Positions 17,682-27,156 of a stretch of DNA of 37,429 nt are shown here, piece by piece; the first letter of the stretch is position 1, and each line of letters opens with the position of its first letter. The notes under the pieces were generated by a model, which saw only the letters and a list, made by a program, of their open reading frames with translations, was not told where the DNA came from and did no database searches. The translations under genes were made by a program, and so were the position numbers. The stretch comes from Chrysochromulina parva (lineage: Eukaryota; Haptophyta; Prymnesiales; Chrysochromulinaceae): assembly GCA_002887195.1 (NCBI GenBank), contig PJAB01000151.1, positions 1 to 37,429 of the forward strand, in the 5' to 3' direction.

Positions 17682-19526
17682 ATGCAGATTGTGGACGCCT
17701 TCTCCTCGGTCCCTTCGCGATGCAGTGTACCGGGGCACTGCACAGGACGAACACGGCCGATACTGCTCGCGCTTCCATCAGAGTCGACCTCACCGCCGAC
17801 TCTGCCACGGCGCCTCTCTCGCCTCGCCGCCGTTCTCGGCGCGAGCGAAACCGCTCGCACCCAATCGCTCAGGCTTCTGCGCATCGGTGAGGCGCTTCCG
17901 GCGCCTTCGCTGCTCGAGCTGGGCGATCAGACTCGGGTGCGAGGGTGCGTATCGGTCGTGCACGTAACGGCGAGAGCTGGTGAGGACGGTCGTCTCCGGC
18001 TGGCGGGTGCAGCGGACTCCAAGCTGGCCCGAGGCCTCGTTGCATTGCTTGTGCGTGGGCTGCAGGGAGAGCCGGTAGACGCCCTGCTGCAGCTTGATGT
18101 GCGCGAGCTGGCTGCCAAGGCGGGGTTGACGCTTGCCCTCACGCCAAGCCGCTTGAATGGACTGGATGGGATGGTGCAGACTATGCGCAAGCAGCTCCTG
18201 GCACAGCTCCCATCCGCGCTGAGGGCGGTGACAGCTGCGGCGATGCCACCGCATGCGGGTCTAGACGAAGATCGGAGACTGCCGTCGCTCCCTCGCAGCG
18301 GCACCTCTGTGCTGCCACCCGCGACCACTGCGACCGCGCATCCGCAGCTGCTCTGGCCAGCGGCCGAGGAGGAGGTGGCAGTGCTGCTCTCAGGCGGCGT
18401 TGACTCGTCCGTGGCGCTACACCAACTGCTCGCTGCGGGCCACCGCTGCCGTGCCTTCTACCTCCGCATTTGGCTCGAGGACGAGCAGGCGCACGCCGCC
18501 CGCGGCGACTGCCCGTGGGAGGAGGACTGGGCATACTGTGAGGCGGTGTGCGAGCAGGCGGGTGTGCCGCTCGAGGCGGTCTCGCTCCAGAAGGAGTACC
18601 AAGAGCACGTGGTGGGCTATCTGGTGGCGGAAGCGGCTGCTGGCCGAACCCCCAACCCTGATATCATGTGCAACTCGCGCATCAAGTTTGGGGTCTTCCA
18701 CGACCGCGTCGGCTGCCACTTTGGACACGTCGCCTCGGGCCACTATGCGCGAACGGCGCCTACTCGGTCCACGGGCAGCCGCGCCACGGTGCCGTTCTCG
18801 TCGGCGGGTGGGAAGCCTATGGTGGAGCTGCTGCGCTCGGCCGACGCGCACAAGGACCAAACTTACTTCCTCTCGCAGCTGCGCCAGGAGCAGCTCAGCT
18901 CGGCCATCTTCCCCATCGGCGGCATGAGCAAGCCCGAAGTTCGCGCAGCCGCGCACGCTCTCCACCTCCCGAATCGCGCGCGCAAGGACTCGCAGGGCAT
19001 CTGCTTCCTCGGCCAGCTGAACTACGACGACTTTCTGCGCGATCACCTCGGCGAGGCCCCTGGGCACATTATCGAGTTCGAAACAGGCGAGATAGTCGGC
19101 ACACACCGTGGCCTCTGGTACCACACCGTGGGGCAGCGGCGTGGCCTAGGGCCTGTGCTCAACAACGCATTTCGAGCCTTTGGCCCATGGCACGTCGTGC
19201 ACAAAGACTTTGAGGCCAACGTGCTCTACGCGACGCGCAGCTACACGGGCGCCGACAAAGCGCGCAATGCGTTCCGCACCGCGGGCATCAACTGGGTTGC
19301 TGGCCATCCGCCAACAGTGCTGCCGGGCGTGCCTCTACACCTGCAAGTCAAGGTGCGCCACGGCGCCCAGACTCACGAGGCCACCGTGGCCCTGCACGCC
19401 GACGGCTATGGGGCGGAAGTCGAACTCGCTGAGCGCGATAAGGGCCTCGCGCCCGGTCAGTTTGCGGCGTTTTACGACGGCGAGGTGTGCCTTGGCTCGG
19501 GCGTGATTGTGGAGGGAGCTGTCTGA
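17682..19526 (+). CDS. SufE - MnmA fusion: sulfur-transfer domain joined to tRNA 2-thiouridylase
   Basis: Predicted enzyme that adds sulfur to U34 of tRNAs in an organelle. The N-terminal part (about 45-175) is a SufE domain: VRGCVSVVHV holds the conserved sulfur-accepting Cys (C89), followed by ADSKLARGLVALLVRGLQG and LTPSRLNGLDGMV. The C-terminal part (about 228-614) is MnmA: PP-loop SGGVDSS at 237-243, first catalytic Cys C330 in GRTPNPDIMCNSRIKFG, second C441 in KDSQGICFLG, then the HTVGQRRGLG block. All key residues of both halves are present. Bacterial MnmA is about 370 residues and SufE about 140, so both domains are full length. The first 45 residues look like a targeting sequence. 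SufE would relay persulfide from a cysteine desulfurase to MnmA; fusing them implies direct hand-over. Location (plastid or mitochondrion) is not settled. Confidence 0.92.
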   Translation: MQIVDAFSSVPSRCSVPGHCTGRTRPILLALPSESTSPPTLPRRLSRLAAVLGASETARTQSLRLLRIGEALPAPSLLELGDQTRVRGCVSVVHVTARAGEDGRLRLAGAADSKLARGLVALLVRGLQGEPVDALLQLDVRELAAKAGLTLALTPSRLNGLDGMVQTMRKQLLAQLPSALRAVTAAAMPPHAGLDEDRRLPSLPRSGTSVLPPATTATAHPQLLWPAAEEEVAVLLSGGVDSSVALHQLLAAGHRCRAFYLRIWLEDEQAHAARGDCPWEEDWAYCEAVCEQAGVPLEAVSLQKEYQEHVVGYLVAEAAAGRTPNPDIMCNSRIKFGVFHDRVGCHFGHVASGHYARTAPTRSTGSRATVPFSSAGGKPMVELLRSADAHKDQTYFLSQLRQEQLSSAIFPIGGMSKPEVRAAAHALHLPNRARKDSQGICFLGQLNYDDFLRDHLGEAPGHIIEFETGEIVGTHRGLWYHTVGQRRGLGPVLNNAFRAFGPWHVVHKDFEANVLYATRSYTGADKARNAFRTAGINWVAGHPPTVLPGVPLHLQVKVRHGAQTHEATVALHADGYGAEVELAERDKGLAPGQFAAFYDGEVCLGSGVIVEGAV

Positions 19527-19785
19527 TCTTGCACTCTCTCAGACGAAGCTGCGGATCGCCAAGTCGGCAGCCGTTCACCTCATAAACATAACTTACCGGT
19601 ACAATATGTGTGCTGCCTTCCGTGATGAAATGTGGACGGCCCTCTTTCATCAAGTGAGTCTATCGCCGGAGCGATGCCCGGCCTGCTCGGACAGCGGGCA
19701 ATATCATCTGTGAGCATCGACACTATGCTCACACGTGCCTCTCTCGACTCTCCTCTCCAACAGACGTAGCCTCGTCTTCATATAT

Positions 19786-20148
19786 ATGCATACCAACCTG
19801 CGATTGCTGCTGCTCGCCGTGATCTGCTTCTTTGTGGATGCATCGCAGCTCTCATCGGCGGGGCTCAGACCCATCGAGCACTGCGTATCCACGCGCTGGG
19901 GCTACTCGTGCTTCGCCCCTGAAACGCGTGGCGCCTTGATGCGCATGCCTGGCCGTCGCATAATAACAGGCTATTTGCGCGTGGGATCTCGTGGCATTCT
20001 TGCAGCATCCTGTTGTTGGTTGGCTCGGGAAATCATGCGTGATGTCTACACCTATGGTGAAACCTTTGTCGAACGATGCAGGCGTGATCCCCACGTTCTT
20101 GTATTCGAGGCGGTGGCTGATGACACAGAACAAAGAAGCGCAAAGTGA
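19786..20148 (+). CDS. Possible small secreted protein, doubtful
   Basis: Not recognised. Starting at the ATG at 19786 gives 120 residues with a clean signal-peptide-like start (MHTNLRLLLLAVICFFVDAS), then a Cys/Arg-containing segment (CVSTRWGYSCFAP). The frame also continues upstream to an ATG at 19735. No domain or catalytic motif is visible. It may be the first exon of a spliced gene or a chance ORF. The signal-like N terminus is the only support. Confidence 0.3.
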   Translation: MHTNLRLLLLAVICFFVDASQLSSAGLRPIEHCVSTRWGYSCFAPETRGALMRMPGRRIITGYLRVGSRGILAASCCWLAREIMRDVYTYGETFVERCRRDPHVLVFEAVADDTEQRSAK

Positions 20149-20792
20149 TACCTACACCCGAACACATCAACGTGGCCTCAACTGACTGCTGGCCTGAGGA
20201 AATCGGCTGCGCGTTCCAAGTGCATAGATTGGGCACTATAATCTGACCTGAGTGTGAGTCTAGAGACCGCGTGGCTCAGGGATTCGACACCTGGATGACT
20301 CAGGCAGAGGCCCTATACTCGGGCCGCGGGGGCGCGGCGGGAGTTTTTGGATTTTCGGCGACCCTACGGCGCGCCAGGGACTGGCACTGGCGGGTCGTCG
20401 GGCGGGTCGTGCCCCGGGATCGTACATCTTTGTTCGTTCAGTTCCTCTCTTCCACTCAGACTTGAAAAGAGGAGCGGATCCTGCGTGTACCCGTACCGCA
20501 CGTACGCGCCTCTCACCGGGCCGCCGGCGGCGCGGTGCGGCGGTGCGGGACCGCGTGGCGCCAACCGTCCACGCAAGGCCGCTTTGAAGACACGTGCGCA
20601 CACCTTTTTTCGCCCGATGCATCCCCGCGAAGCGACGCACCAGTCGTCCGGCTCTCACGCCCCACCGTGCTCCGTGGTTCGGTTCCGTGCACCCCGAGCC
20701 GGTCGCCCCGCCGCGCGCCGGTCGCGTCGCCCGAACCGGGGCACCGCACACGCGCTCAGCCCCGCTCCGCGCTGCGTGTCCTGTTCGATGTC

Positions 20793-20844
20793 CTGTGACT
20801 GGATGTGTGACTGGCTGTGTGCCTGGCTGTGTGACTGGCTGTGG
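20793..20844 (+). repeat. 12-bp tandem repeat, about four copies
   Basis: Units GTGTGACTGGCT at 20805-20816 and 20829-20840 are identical, GTGTGCCTGGCT at 20817-20828 differs by one base, and a diverged unit precedes them. The repeat lies just downstream of the CDC27 stop codon. Confidence 0.75.
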
Positions 20845-20940
20845 CCGCTGGCGGGGTTGCGCTCACGAGCAGCGCACCGGTGTGCCATAAACAGTGCCGA
20901 GGGTCCGCACCGCCCAGCGGGTCGACGTCTCCCACGCCTC

Positions 20941-23136
20941 TCACAGCTCATCCTCTTCCTCCGCGTTGTCTTCCTTCTCGAGGTTGAGGATGGCGCTCTT
21001 GATCTGCTGCGCGTCCTTGGGGCTCAGGTCAAGAGCACGCGTCAGATACTGCAACGCCTTGGACTGGTCGCCGAGCTTCTTGTACACCTTGCCTAGCACG
21101 AAGTAGACGGAGCCCTCCTTGGGCGCCATCTCGACAAGCTGTTTGAGCTCGGAGAGCGCGAGCTCGTACTGGTCGGTCGAGAGCAGCACCTGCGCCTTCT
21201 GGAAGCGCGCGAGTGGATTCTTCGGGTCGATCTGGATGGCGCTCGAGAGCATCTCGAGCGCCTGCGGCGTCTTCTGGTTGGAATGCAAGGCCATTCCGAG
21301 GTAGCAGTAGAGCGGCGACGAGCAAGGGTTGATGGCGAGCGCCTTTTTCAGGTGATGCTCGGAAAAGTCAAACTTCTCCTGACGGAAGTAGATGTTGCCC
21401 AACCCGTACCACGCATTGTAGTGGCGCTCGTCGATGCGGATCGCCGAGCGGTAGCAAGCCATCGCCTTCTCGAAGTCGTCGTTGGCCGAGTACTCATGGC
21501 CCGAGAGCGTGTACGCGTACGCAAAGTCGGGCTGGAGCTGGATGGCGCGCTGGAAGAACTTGAGCGCTGTGTCATGCTCCTTTTGCAGGGAGAAGCAGTT
21601 GCCGACCACGCAGCACGCGTATGCCGAGGTGCGCTCGAAGTCGAGCGCCTTCTTAGCGAGATGGCAGAGCGCCACCTCGCGCTTGAGGTGCCACAGGATT
21701 GTCGAGTGCACCTCCATGCCACACAGCCGGTGCGGCTCCAGCAGCTGCGCATGCTCGAAGGCGCGCAGTGCCTCCGTGTACTGCACCATCTCAAAGTGCG
21801 CACGCCCCACCTGGTTGAGAACCCATCCGGTATTGTACTGGCGCGGCGCCAGCCCGCGGAAGATGACCACCGCATCTTGACACTTGTACTGGCACAGCGC
21901 ACGGTAGCCGCTGGCGAGCTGCCGCAGCAGCAGCAGCGCCTCCTGCACGCCGTCACCACTGCCGGAGCCGGGGCCGCGCGGCACCATGGATTGCGGCGGC
22001 ATCTCGCCCCGCACGACGGCCGCGGCCAGTGCAGCCTCCCCTCCAGGGCCTGTCGCCGAGAGGCGCGTCGAGCGCCGCACAGGCACGCCGCTGCTGCCGC
22101 TCCCGCCGAGCGCGCGACCGCGTCGTCCAGCGGCGCCCCCAGCAGCGACTGGCAGGCGGCTGCCGTCATCGACGGCCGAGACCGCCCCACTCGAAGGCGG
22201 GCCGCCCGGGGGCGGGCGGCGGCGGTTGCCCGGCCCGCCGGGCGATGGAGGCGCCGCCGACGAGGGCGGCGCGCCACCAGGCGCGAACAAGCTGGGCGTA
22301 TGCAGATTAGGCGTCGATAGGGAGCCCGGCAGGCCGACCGAGGCGGCCGCCGCGGATGACGGCACGCCGCCCGGCCCACTCGAGCCCACGGGGGTGAAAG
22401 AGGGCTGCGCGGGTGTGCGGACGCCGGGCGTCACCATCGGCGTCGCGGGTGCGGCGGCGCTGCCGGGGGCACCACTGCCTTGCGCAGCCCCGCATGTACC
22501 GCCCGGATAGACGGGAGCGAAGCCGGTGCCCGCCTCGGAGATGGCGCCAGTCACAGGCACGGGCATGACGCTGTCGCAGCCGAAGGAGGGCATCGGCGGC
22601 GCGACGAGCCCCTCGGGCAGCGGCGCACCCAGCTGGCTGAGAGCCTCATACGCCGACCAGAGGAACGGGTTGAGTCCAAGGCTGCGCGTCAGATATTTGA
22701 TCGCCCGCGGCCGCTGTTGCATCTTGAGGCAGATCATGCCCATCAGGTACAACCCGGCCGCGCCGTTGGGCAGAGATGCGCTACACTCTGTATCGGGCAT
22801 CGATGGGCCGAGCAGCGCTGTCTGGGCCTCCGGCAGCTTGCCAAGGCGCATGCAGCAGAGTGCCAGGAGATATCGGTTCTGCGGGGCGGTGCAACTCTGC
22901 AGCACGGCCGCGGCACGATTGGCCGCGCCCGCCGAGTAGTGACACGTAGCCAGCAGCAGCTTGGACGCATCGCAGGCTGACTCGGCGAGAACTCGCTCGG
23001 CGAGGAAGGTGGCGTTCTCATACAATTGGTTCTGGAGCGACCATTGAGCCCACGCCCAAAGCGGCTCGAGAATCGAGGCCGCCTCGAGCGGCGCGGGCGG
23101 CAGCGGCGGCGGAGCGGGAAAAGCGAAAGTCGCCAT
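20941..23136 (-). CDS. CDC27: CDC27/APC3, TPR subunit of the anaphase-promoting complex
   Basis: Core APC/C subunit that forms a TPR superhelix and receives the IR tail of the activators CDC20 and CDH1. The 731-residue chain has the expected order: N-terminal TPRs (about 25-185; LWAWAQWSLQNQLYENATFL, then RYLLALCCMRLGKLPEAQTALL), a long Gly/Pro/Ser-rich loop (about 210-400), and a C-terminal block of about eight TPRs (about 420-715; SGHEYSANDDFEKAMACYRS, AIRIDERHYNAWYGLGNIYF, HHLKKALAINPCSSPLYCYL). It ends in an acidic tail (EEEDEL). The length matches plant and animal CDC27 (about 720-830). It is head-to-head with the BAH-Plus3 gene, 194 bp apart. The loop has several Ser/Thr-Pro sites, the usual place of mitotic CDK phosphorylation in this family; that part is inference. 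Confidence 0.93.
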   Translation of the reverse strand: MATFAFPAPPPLPPAPLEAASILEPLWAWAQWSLQNQLYENATFLAERVLAESACDASKLLLATCHYSAGAANRAAAVLQSCTAPQNRYLLALCCMRLGKLPEAQTALLGPSMPDTECSASLPNGAAGLYLMGMICLKMQQRPRAIKYLTRSLGLNPFLWSAYEALSQLGAPLPEGLVAPPMPSFGCDSVMPVPVTGAISEAGTGFAPVYPGGTCGAAQGSGAPGSAAAPATPMVTPGVRTPAQPSFTPVGSSGPGGVPSSAAAASVGLPGSLSTPNLHTPSLFAPGGAPPSSAAPPSPGGPGNRRRPPPGGPPSSGAVSAVDDGSRLPVAAGGAAGRRGRALGGSGSSGVPVRRSTRLSATGPGGEAALAAAVVRGEMPPQSMVPRGPGSGSGDGVQEALLLLRQLASGYRALCQYKCQDAVVIFRGLAPRQYNTGWVLNQVGRAHFEMVQYTEALRAFEHAQLLEPHRLCGMEVHSTILWHLKREVALCHLAKKALDFERTSAYACCVVGNCFSLQKEHDTALKFFQRAIQLQPDFAYAYTLSGHEYSANDDFEKAMACYRSAIRIDERHYNAWYGLGNIYFRQEKFDFSEHHLKKALAINPCSSPLYCYLGMALHSNQKTPQALEMLSSAIQIDPKNPLARFQKAQVLLSTDQYELALSELKQLVEMAPKEGSVYFVLGKVYKKLGDQSKALQYLTRALDLSPKDAQQIKSAILNLEKEDNAEEEDEL

Positions 23137-23330
23137 TATTTTGCCTCAGCGTTCGTGGCGCGATAAATTCACATGAAAGAAAAAAGGTTTGGGCGAGTCG
23201 CGAGGTAGATTACTTCGTTGAGCCAAGCACATAATTTTTCACGGCAAAGTCGACGTCGCGAGTTCCTGACGCGCTTCCACTTTGCCACTGTCTGTGGTGC
23301 ACTGGGCCACTTCGAAGAGCTATTGCCGAT
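23137..23330. promoter_or_regulatory. Shared divergent promoter region of CDC27 and the BAH-Plus3 gene
   Basis: Only 194 bp separate the two start codons. The left half is AT-rich (GATAAATTCACATGAAAG). Both genes must start transcription in this space or inside each other's leader. Confidence 0.5.
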
Positions 23331-23921
23331 ATGGCAGAGGTAGAGGACGCAACCACGGAGAACCAGCTGCCCTCGCCTTCGCTGCTGACGCTCGAGAGGC
23401 TCCGAGAGGGCCTCGAGACTCTGCTACAGACCGAGTCATGGGACGTTCTCACGCTCAAAGTCGTGCTCTCACGCCTCGAGCAGCAGCTTCTGCCGCAGCA
23501 GCCGCCAGGCACATTGAAGCCGTACAAGAAGGGTATCAAGGCCGAGGTGGACACGCTGATGAAACGCATGCTCACCGGGGACTCGAAATCGCCCGCGCCC
23601 GATCCGCCTGCCCCGGCAGAGGCGGCTCAGAAGGACGACGCACAGCCCGCTATGAAGCGGCAGAGGGTCTCGTCAGCCAGCGAGCCAATCGAGCCCACGT
23701 TTAAGGAGGATGCAGAGCAAGTGATGCAGGAGGATGCGGCGGCCGAGAAAGAGGCACTCGTAGACGACGAGGAGCAGGAGAACGAGGCGCCACGCAAGAA
23801 GCGTCGGCCCAAGGCCGAGGAGGATGAGGAGGTGGACGGCGACGGTGACGAGGAAGCGGCCGCCTCAGCGGGCAAGAAGAAGGACGAAGAGGAGGAGAAA
23901 GAAGAGGCGGAGGAGGTGGCG

Positions 23922-23962
<41 letters not shown>

Positions 23963-25352
23963 TGAAGACCCCGATGCGCCGCGGGTCACGGGCAAGCCCT
24001 ATCTCAAGACAGACGGAAAGATGTTCTACCGCCAGATGTTTAAGGGCGAGACCGAGCTGCGCGTAGGCCAGGACGTGTACCTAGACACGAACGGCTCCGA
24101 ACCGTACGTTGCGCGCTTGCAGGAGATCTTCGTCTACTCGTTCGCGCCCAAAGAGGTCTATTTCAACGCGCGTTGGTACTACCGCGCACCCGACTGCACC
24201 GAGTACGCACGTTTGGCGGGCGCCCCTTCGGACTACGAGGTGCTGTTTGAGGGCGAGCCGCTCCAGGCGCAGCCCAAGGAGCTCTTATTCTCCATGCACA
24301 TGGACGAGAACCACGCCGACTGCATCCTGCGCGCGTGCTCAGTGCACATGCTCCAGACCGAGGAGGAACCCGCCGCCGACGTTTGGGACCGCGTCGCCGA
24401 CTCGACGCACGAATACATCGCCTGGCGCGCCTACGACAACAAAAAGGTGTATGCGCTCACTGAGTTGCCCTCGAAACGGCTGCAGGAGGCGGCCACCATG
24501 GAGTGGAATCGTGGGCCGAAGGAGCTGTCGAAGGCGCTGAAAGAGCCGAGCCGCGCCAAAAAGGCGCTCGAGGTCATCGAACCCATGGGCCCGCTGCAGA
24601 TGGACGAGCTCGCGGCCATTTGGTTGCCGCGCAAGCACCTTGAGATTTGGGAAGCGCAGCAGCCCAACACCACTTTTCGCAAGGTCGCCCAAGGCTGTCT
24701 CATCCGGGGCTCGCAGCTCATCAACGGCGCGCGCTCCTTCTACGCTGCGTACGTGCTCGAGGTGAAGCGCAGTCCGCGCCCGTACAAACTCGGCCAGCGC
24801 GTGACCGATGCGGCGCTGCGCGTACGCACGGCGACGGGCGACCGGCTCGTCGACCTGTCGGCACTCTCCAACCAGCCCGTCACGGAGAGCGAGCTCTCGC
24901 GCTTCAAGGTGCCTCTCGACCCAGACGTCGTCCGTCGGAAGGTGCGCTCACTGCAGCGCGCGATGGAAGACGACCAGCACCTCTTCGATGCTGAGGACTT
25001 GAGGATGAAGCAGGAGCAGGAGGAGCGGCTGCGCGTGCAGCGTGAGGAGCAGGAGCGCGCGCGCGAAGCCGAGGAGCGCGAGGCCGAGCGCAAGGAGCGC
25101 GAGCGCGACGAGGTGCGCCGCCGTGCCGCGGCCAACAAGGGGGGTGAGCCCCAAGAGGCTTGGTGGCTCTCGTACCAGAACACTGGTGACGACAAGCAAC
25201 GCGAGATCCACAAGCTTAAGTCACGACTCGCGCGCTTCCGCAAAATCGCTGCGAACAGCGCAGCCGAGGGCGAGCGCAAGAACGCGGAGAAACTCGCCCT
25301 ACAGGCCGAGGCAAAGCTCGAGACACTCCTGAGGAAAGAGGAGGCGGAGTAA
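23331..25352 (+). CDS. DEK_C-like / BAH / Plus3 chromatin protein
   Basis: Predicted nuclear chromatin and transcription-elongation protein of 673 residues. Residues about 17-82 resemble a DEK C-terminal-type helical domain (LERLREGLETLL, then LTLKVVLSRLEQQLL). A highly acidic, Lys-patched linker follows (about 90-220, including a Glu-Asp repeat). About 235-350 is a BAH domain (VGQDVYLDTNGSEPYVARL, ARWYYRAPDCTEY, ELLFSMHMDENHADCILRAC). About 423-535 is a Plus3 domain of the RTF1 type (IWLPRKHLEIW, FRKVAQGCLIRG, RPYKLGQRVTDAAL, LSNQPVTESELSRFK). The C-terminal 130 residues are a charged coiled coil, as in RTF1 after Plus3. RTF1 itself has no BAH domain, so this looks like an RTF1-related fusion. 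BAH and Plus3 calls are strong, the DEK_C call moderate. It could be this organism's RTF1 or a separate paralogue. Confidence 0.85.
23922..23957 (+). repeat. (GAGGAC)6 hexanucleotide repeat
   Basis: Six perfect GAGGAC units encode a Glu-Asp run in the acidic linker of the BAH-Plus3 protein, followed by two diverged units. Such runs vary in length by slippage. Confidence 0.9.
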
Positions 25353-26058
25353 CGGTCGGGTCGACTCGGGACTGGCCCAAGACGCTCTCGAGCAGCGGCG
25401 AGGTGCGCCGCTATTGGGGCCATGGCACGGCTGGCGGGAGGGCTGCTTGGCACGAAGCCGCACAACCATCGGCATGCTGTTGCAGATTGCACACACGTCG
25501 ATCGTCGCGGGAAACTCTGCACACGAACATGCACCGGTCACGCACGACCACCGTCGGACGGAGCGGCCAACCCCCACACACTGTCTCTTTGCATGTGTCG
25601 TGGGAGATGCCACGCGCGGTTAACGCGGCCCGTTCGCCGTTCCGGCCGTGAGTGAACGCGTGTCTTTGGGGGCACTCGCACCGTAGCCTGTCACTAACGG
25701 AGATTATCTTTTCACTGACAGCAGACCCCGGGCGCGGAGTCTCATCGGACGAACATCCACCACTTACCTCTCCGCGCGCAGCCACCGACCTGTGACAGAG
25801 ACATGACGTGATGCGAGTGGTCGCGCAGCGGCGCGTGAACGTAACCTCTCTCGGACTGTGCTGCGCACCATGAGAGCGTCAACTAGATTGCGCGTGCCGA
25901 CGAGCCGAGCGCGAACCGAAAGATGCGACGAGAACATACAAGACGGACGACGCTTGCGAGGGAAATGGGTGCGGATGGGTCGACGAGCTCATGCGTCGTT
26001 GAGCATTGCCCACGCGTGTGTCCTTGTCGCGCCTGGCCACACTGTCACCTAAAGCCCT
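25353..26058. other. Spacer between convergent BAH-Plus3 and RAB5 genes
   Basis: About 700 bp with no supportable gene. Frames of up to 124 codons exist on both strands but have no domain and overlap each other. It should hold the 3' UTRs of both flanking genes. Confidence 0.45.
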
Positions 26059-27030
26059 TTAACAGCAGCCTTTCTTGGCCGGTGCCCCAGATTCGGCCTG
26101 GTTCAGCGTTATGCCGGCCTGGCCGCCCGGCCGCGGCTGCGGCGTGTTCTTCGGAAGCTTGCGCGCTGAGCAAGATGAGGCAGCAAAGCGGGGAGCGGGG
26201 AGCGGGGAGCAAAGCGCGCGTGTCAGGAGTGCTACGCTACGGCGAAGTGCACCGCCTGGCAAGCTGGCGGCAGCGGCGCACCAATAGCAACGAACAGCTC
26301 GTTGACGTTGGTGGCCGTCTTGGCACTCGTCTCCATGAAGAAGATGCCGTTGTCGCTAGCATACGACTCCGCCTCCTGCGATGGCGCCCCGAAGTGGCTC
26401 CGGCCGTGTCAGAGACGACGCAGACAGAGCGCGGCATAGGGCACACACCATCAAGGCCGGCAGCAGCCATCATGCAGGGCGCTGGCCGGCACTCGCGCGG
26501 CAGGCCGACTCACCTCTGGCTCCACTTTGCGCTTCGAGTTCAGATCCGACTTGTTGCCTGCAAGCGCGATGACGATGTTCGGGTTGCCCTGTCGCTGCAG
26601 CTCCTTCACCCACTGCTTGGCGCGCTGGAACGAGTCCTGCGAAGTTGCAAGCACCAAGGTTGGGTCAGGCGGCGATCGCTAGAGGACACTCGCAGAAGCC
26701 GCCACTGAGCCGCCGACATAGCGCGAGCGTGGTGCTCACCCTGTTAGTGATGTCGTACACGACAATCGCAGCTGCGGCGCCGCGGTAGTACATGGGCGCG
26801 AGACTGTGGTAGCGCTCCTGGCCGGCCGTGTCCCAGATCTCGAACTTGACGGTCGTCTCATTGAGCGCAACCGTCTGCGTGAGGAACGCAGCGCCGATGG
26901 TCGACTCCTGGTACTCAAAGAACTGTCCCCTCACAAAGCGCAGCACGAGCGACGACTTGCCGACTGCGCTGTCGCCGAGAAGCACCAGCTTGTACTGGAA
27001 CACCCGGCCCTGTGCCGGTGGCGCTGCCAT
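26059..27030 (-). CDS. RAB5: RAB5-family small GTPase (four exons)
   Basis: Early-endosome Rab GTPase. Exons on the minus strand are 27030-26740, 26636-26514, 26375-26282 and 26165-26059, giving 204 residues. The introns are 103, 138 and 116 nt (phases 0, 0, 1), all GT-AG, with donors GTGAGC, GTGAGT and GTGCGC. Placement is supported because each join restores the Rab5 sequence exactly. Visible motifs: P-loop GDSAVGKS, switch I with STIGAAF (the Rab5 signature), [20 protein letters not shown] (switch II), NKSD, ETSAK and the C-terminal CC for geranylgeranylation. The length fits Rab5 (about 200-220). The closest relatives are canonical Rab5 ([12 protein letters not shown]) rather than Rab22 or Rab21. 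The upstream gap to the sulfotransferase stop is only 126 bp. GTP binding and membrane anchoring should be normal, as no key residue is missing. Confidence 0.93.
26188..26208 (+). repeat. (GCGGGGA)3 in RAB5 intron 3
   Basis: Three tandem 7-bp units lie within the third RAB5 intron, flanked on both sides by AGCAAAGCG. In the transcript the tract is C-rich and lies near the acceptor side of the intron, so it may serve as its pyrimidine tract. Confidence 0.7.
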
Positions 27031-27156
27031 CCTCGGACAAAAGAGGGCGCTTTGCCGCAGATGGAGGGACCTTTTCTTTTTGTCTTCTCAGATGCGACGT
27101 TTCACGGCGTCGCCGAGAAACTGTGAAAAACACTACAGTCCTCCTCTTTCCCTTTC

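Larger units (their letters stand above)
19527..20940. other. Sparse 1.4-kb region between SufE-MnmA and CDC27
   Basis: Apart from one doubtful small ORF (19786-20148) I see no gene. The left part is AT-richer; the right part (20290-20940) is very GC-rich and open in several frames, which is expected of GC-rich DNA. A frame at 20347-21096 runs antisense into CDC27 and has no domain. A 12-bp tandem repeat lies at 20793-20844. Confidence 0.4.

Noticed and set aside
20255..20330. tRNA A-box-like TGGCTCAGGG near 20271
   Set aside because: No B-box, no matching acceptor strand and no terminator at the right distance.
21283..22320. 345-codon frame antisense to CDC27
   Set aside because: Wholly inside CDC27 on the other strand, with His/Arg/Ala-rich sequence and no domain.
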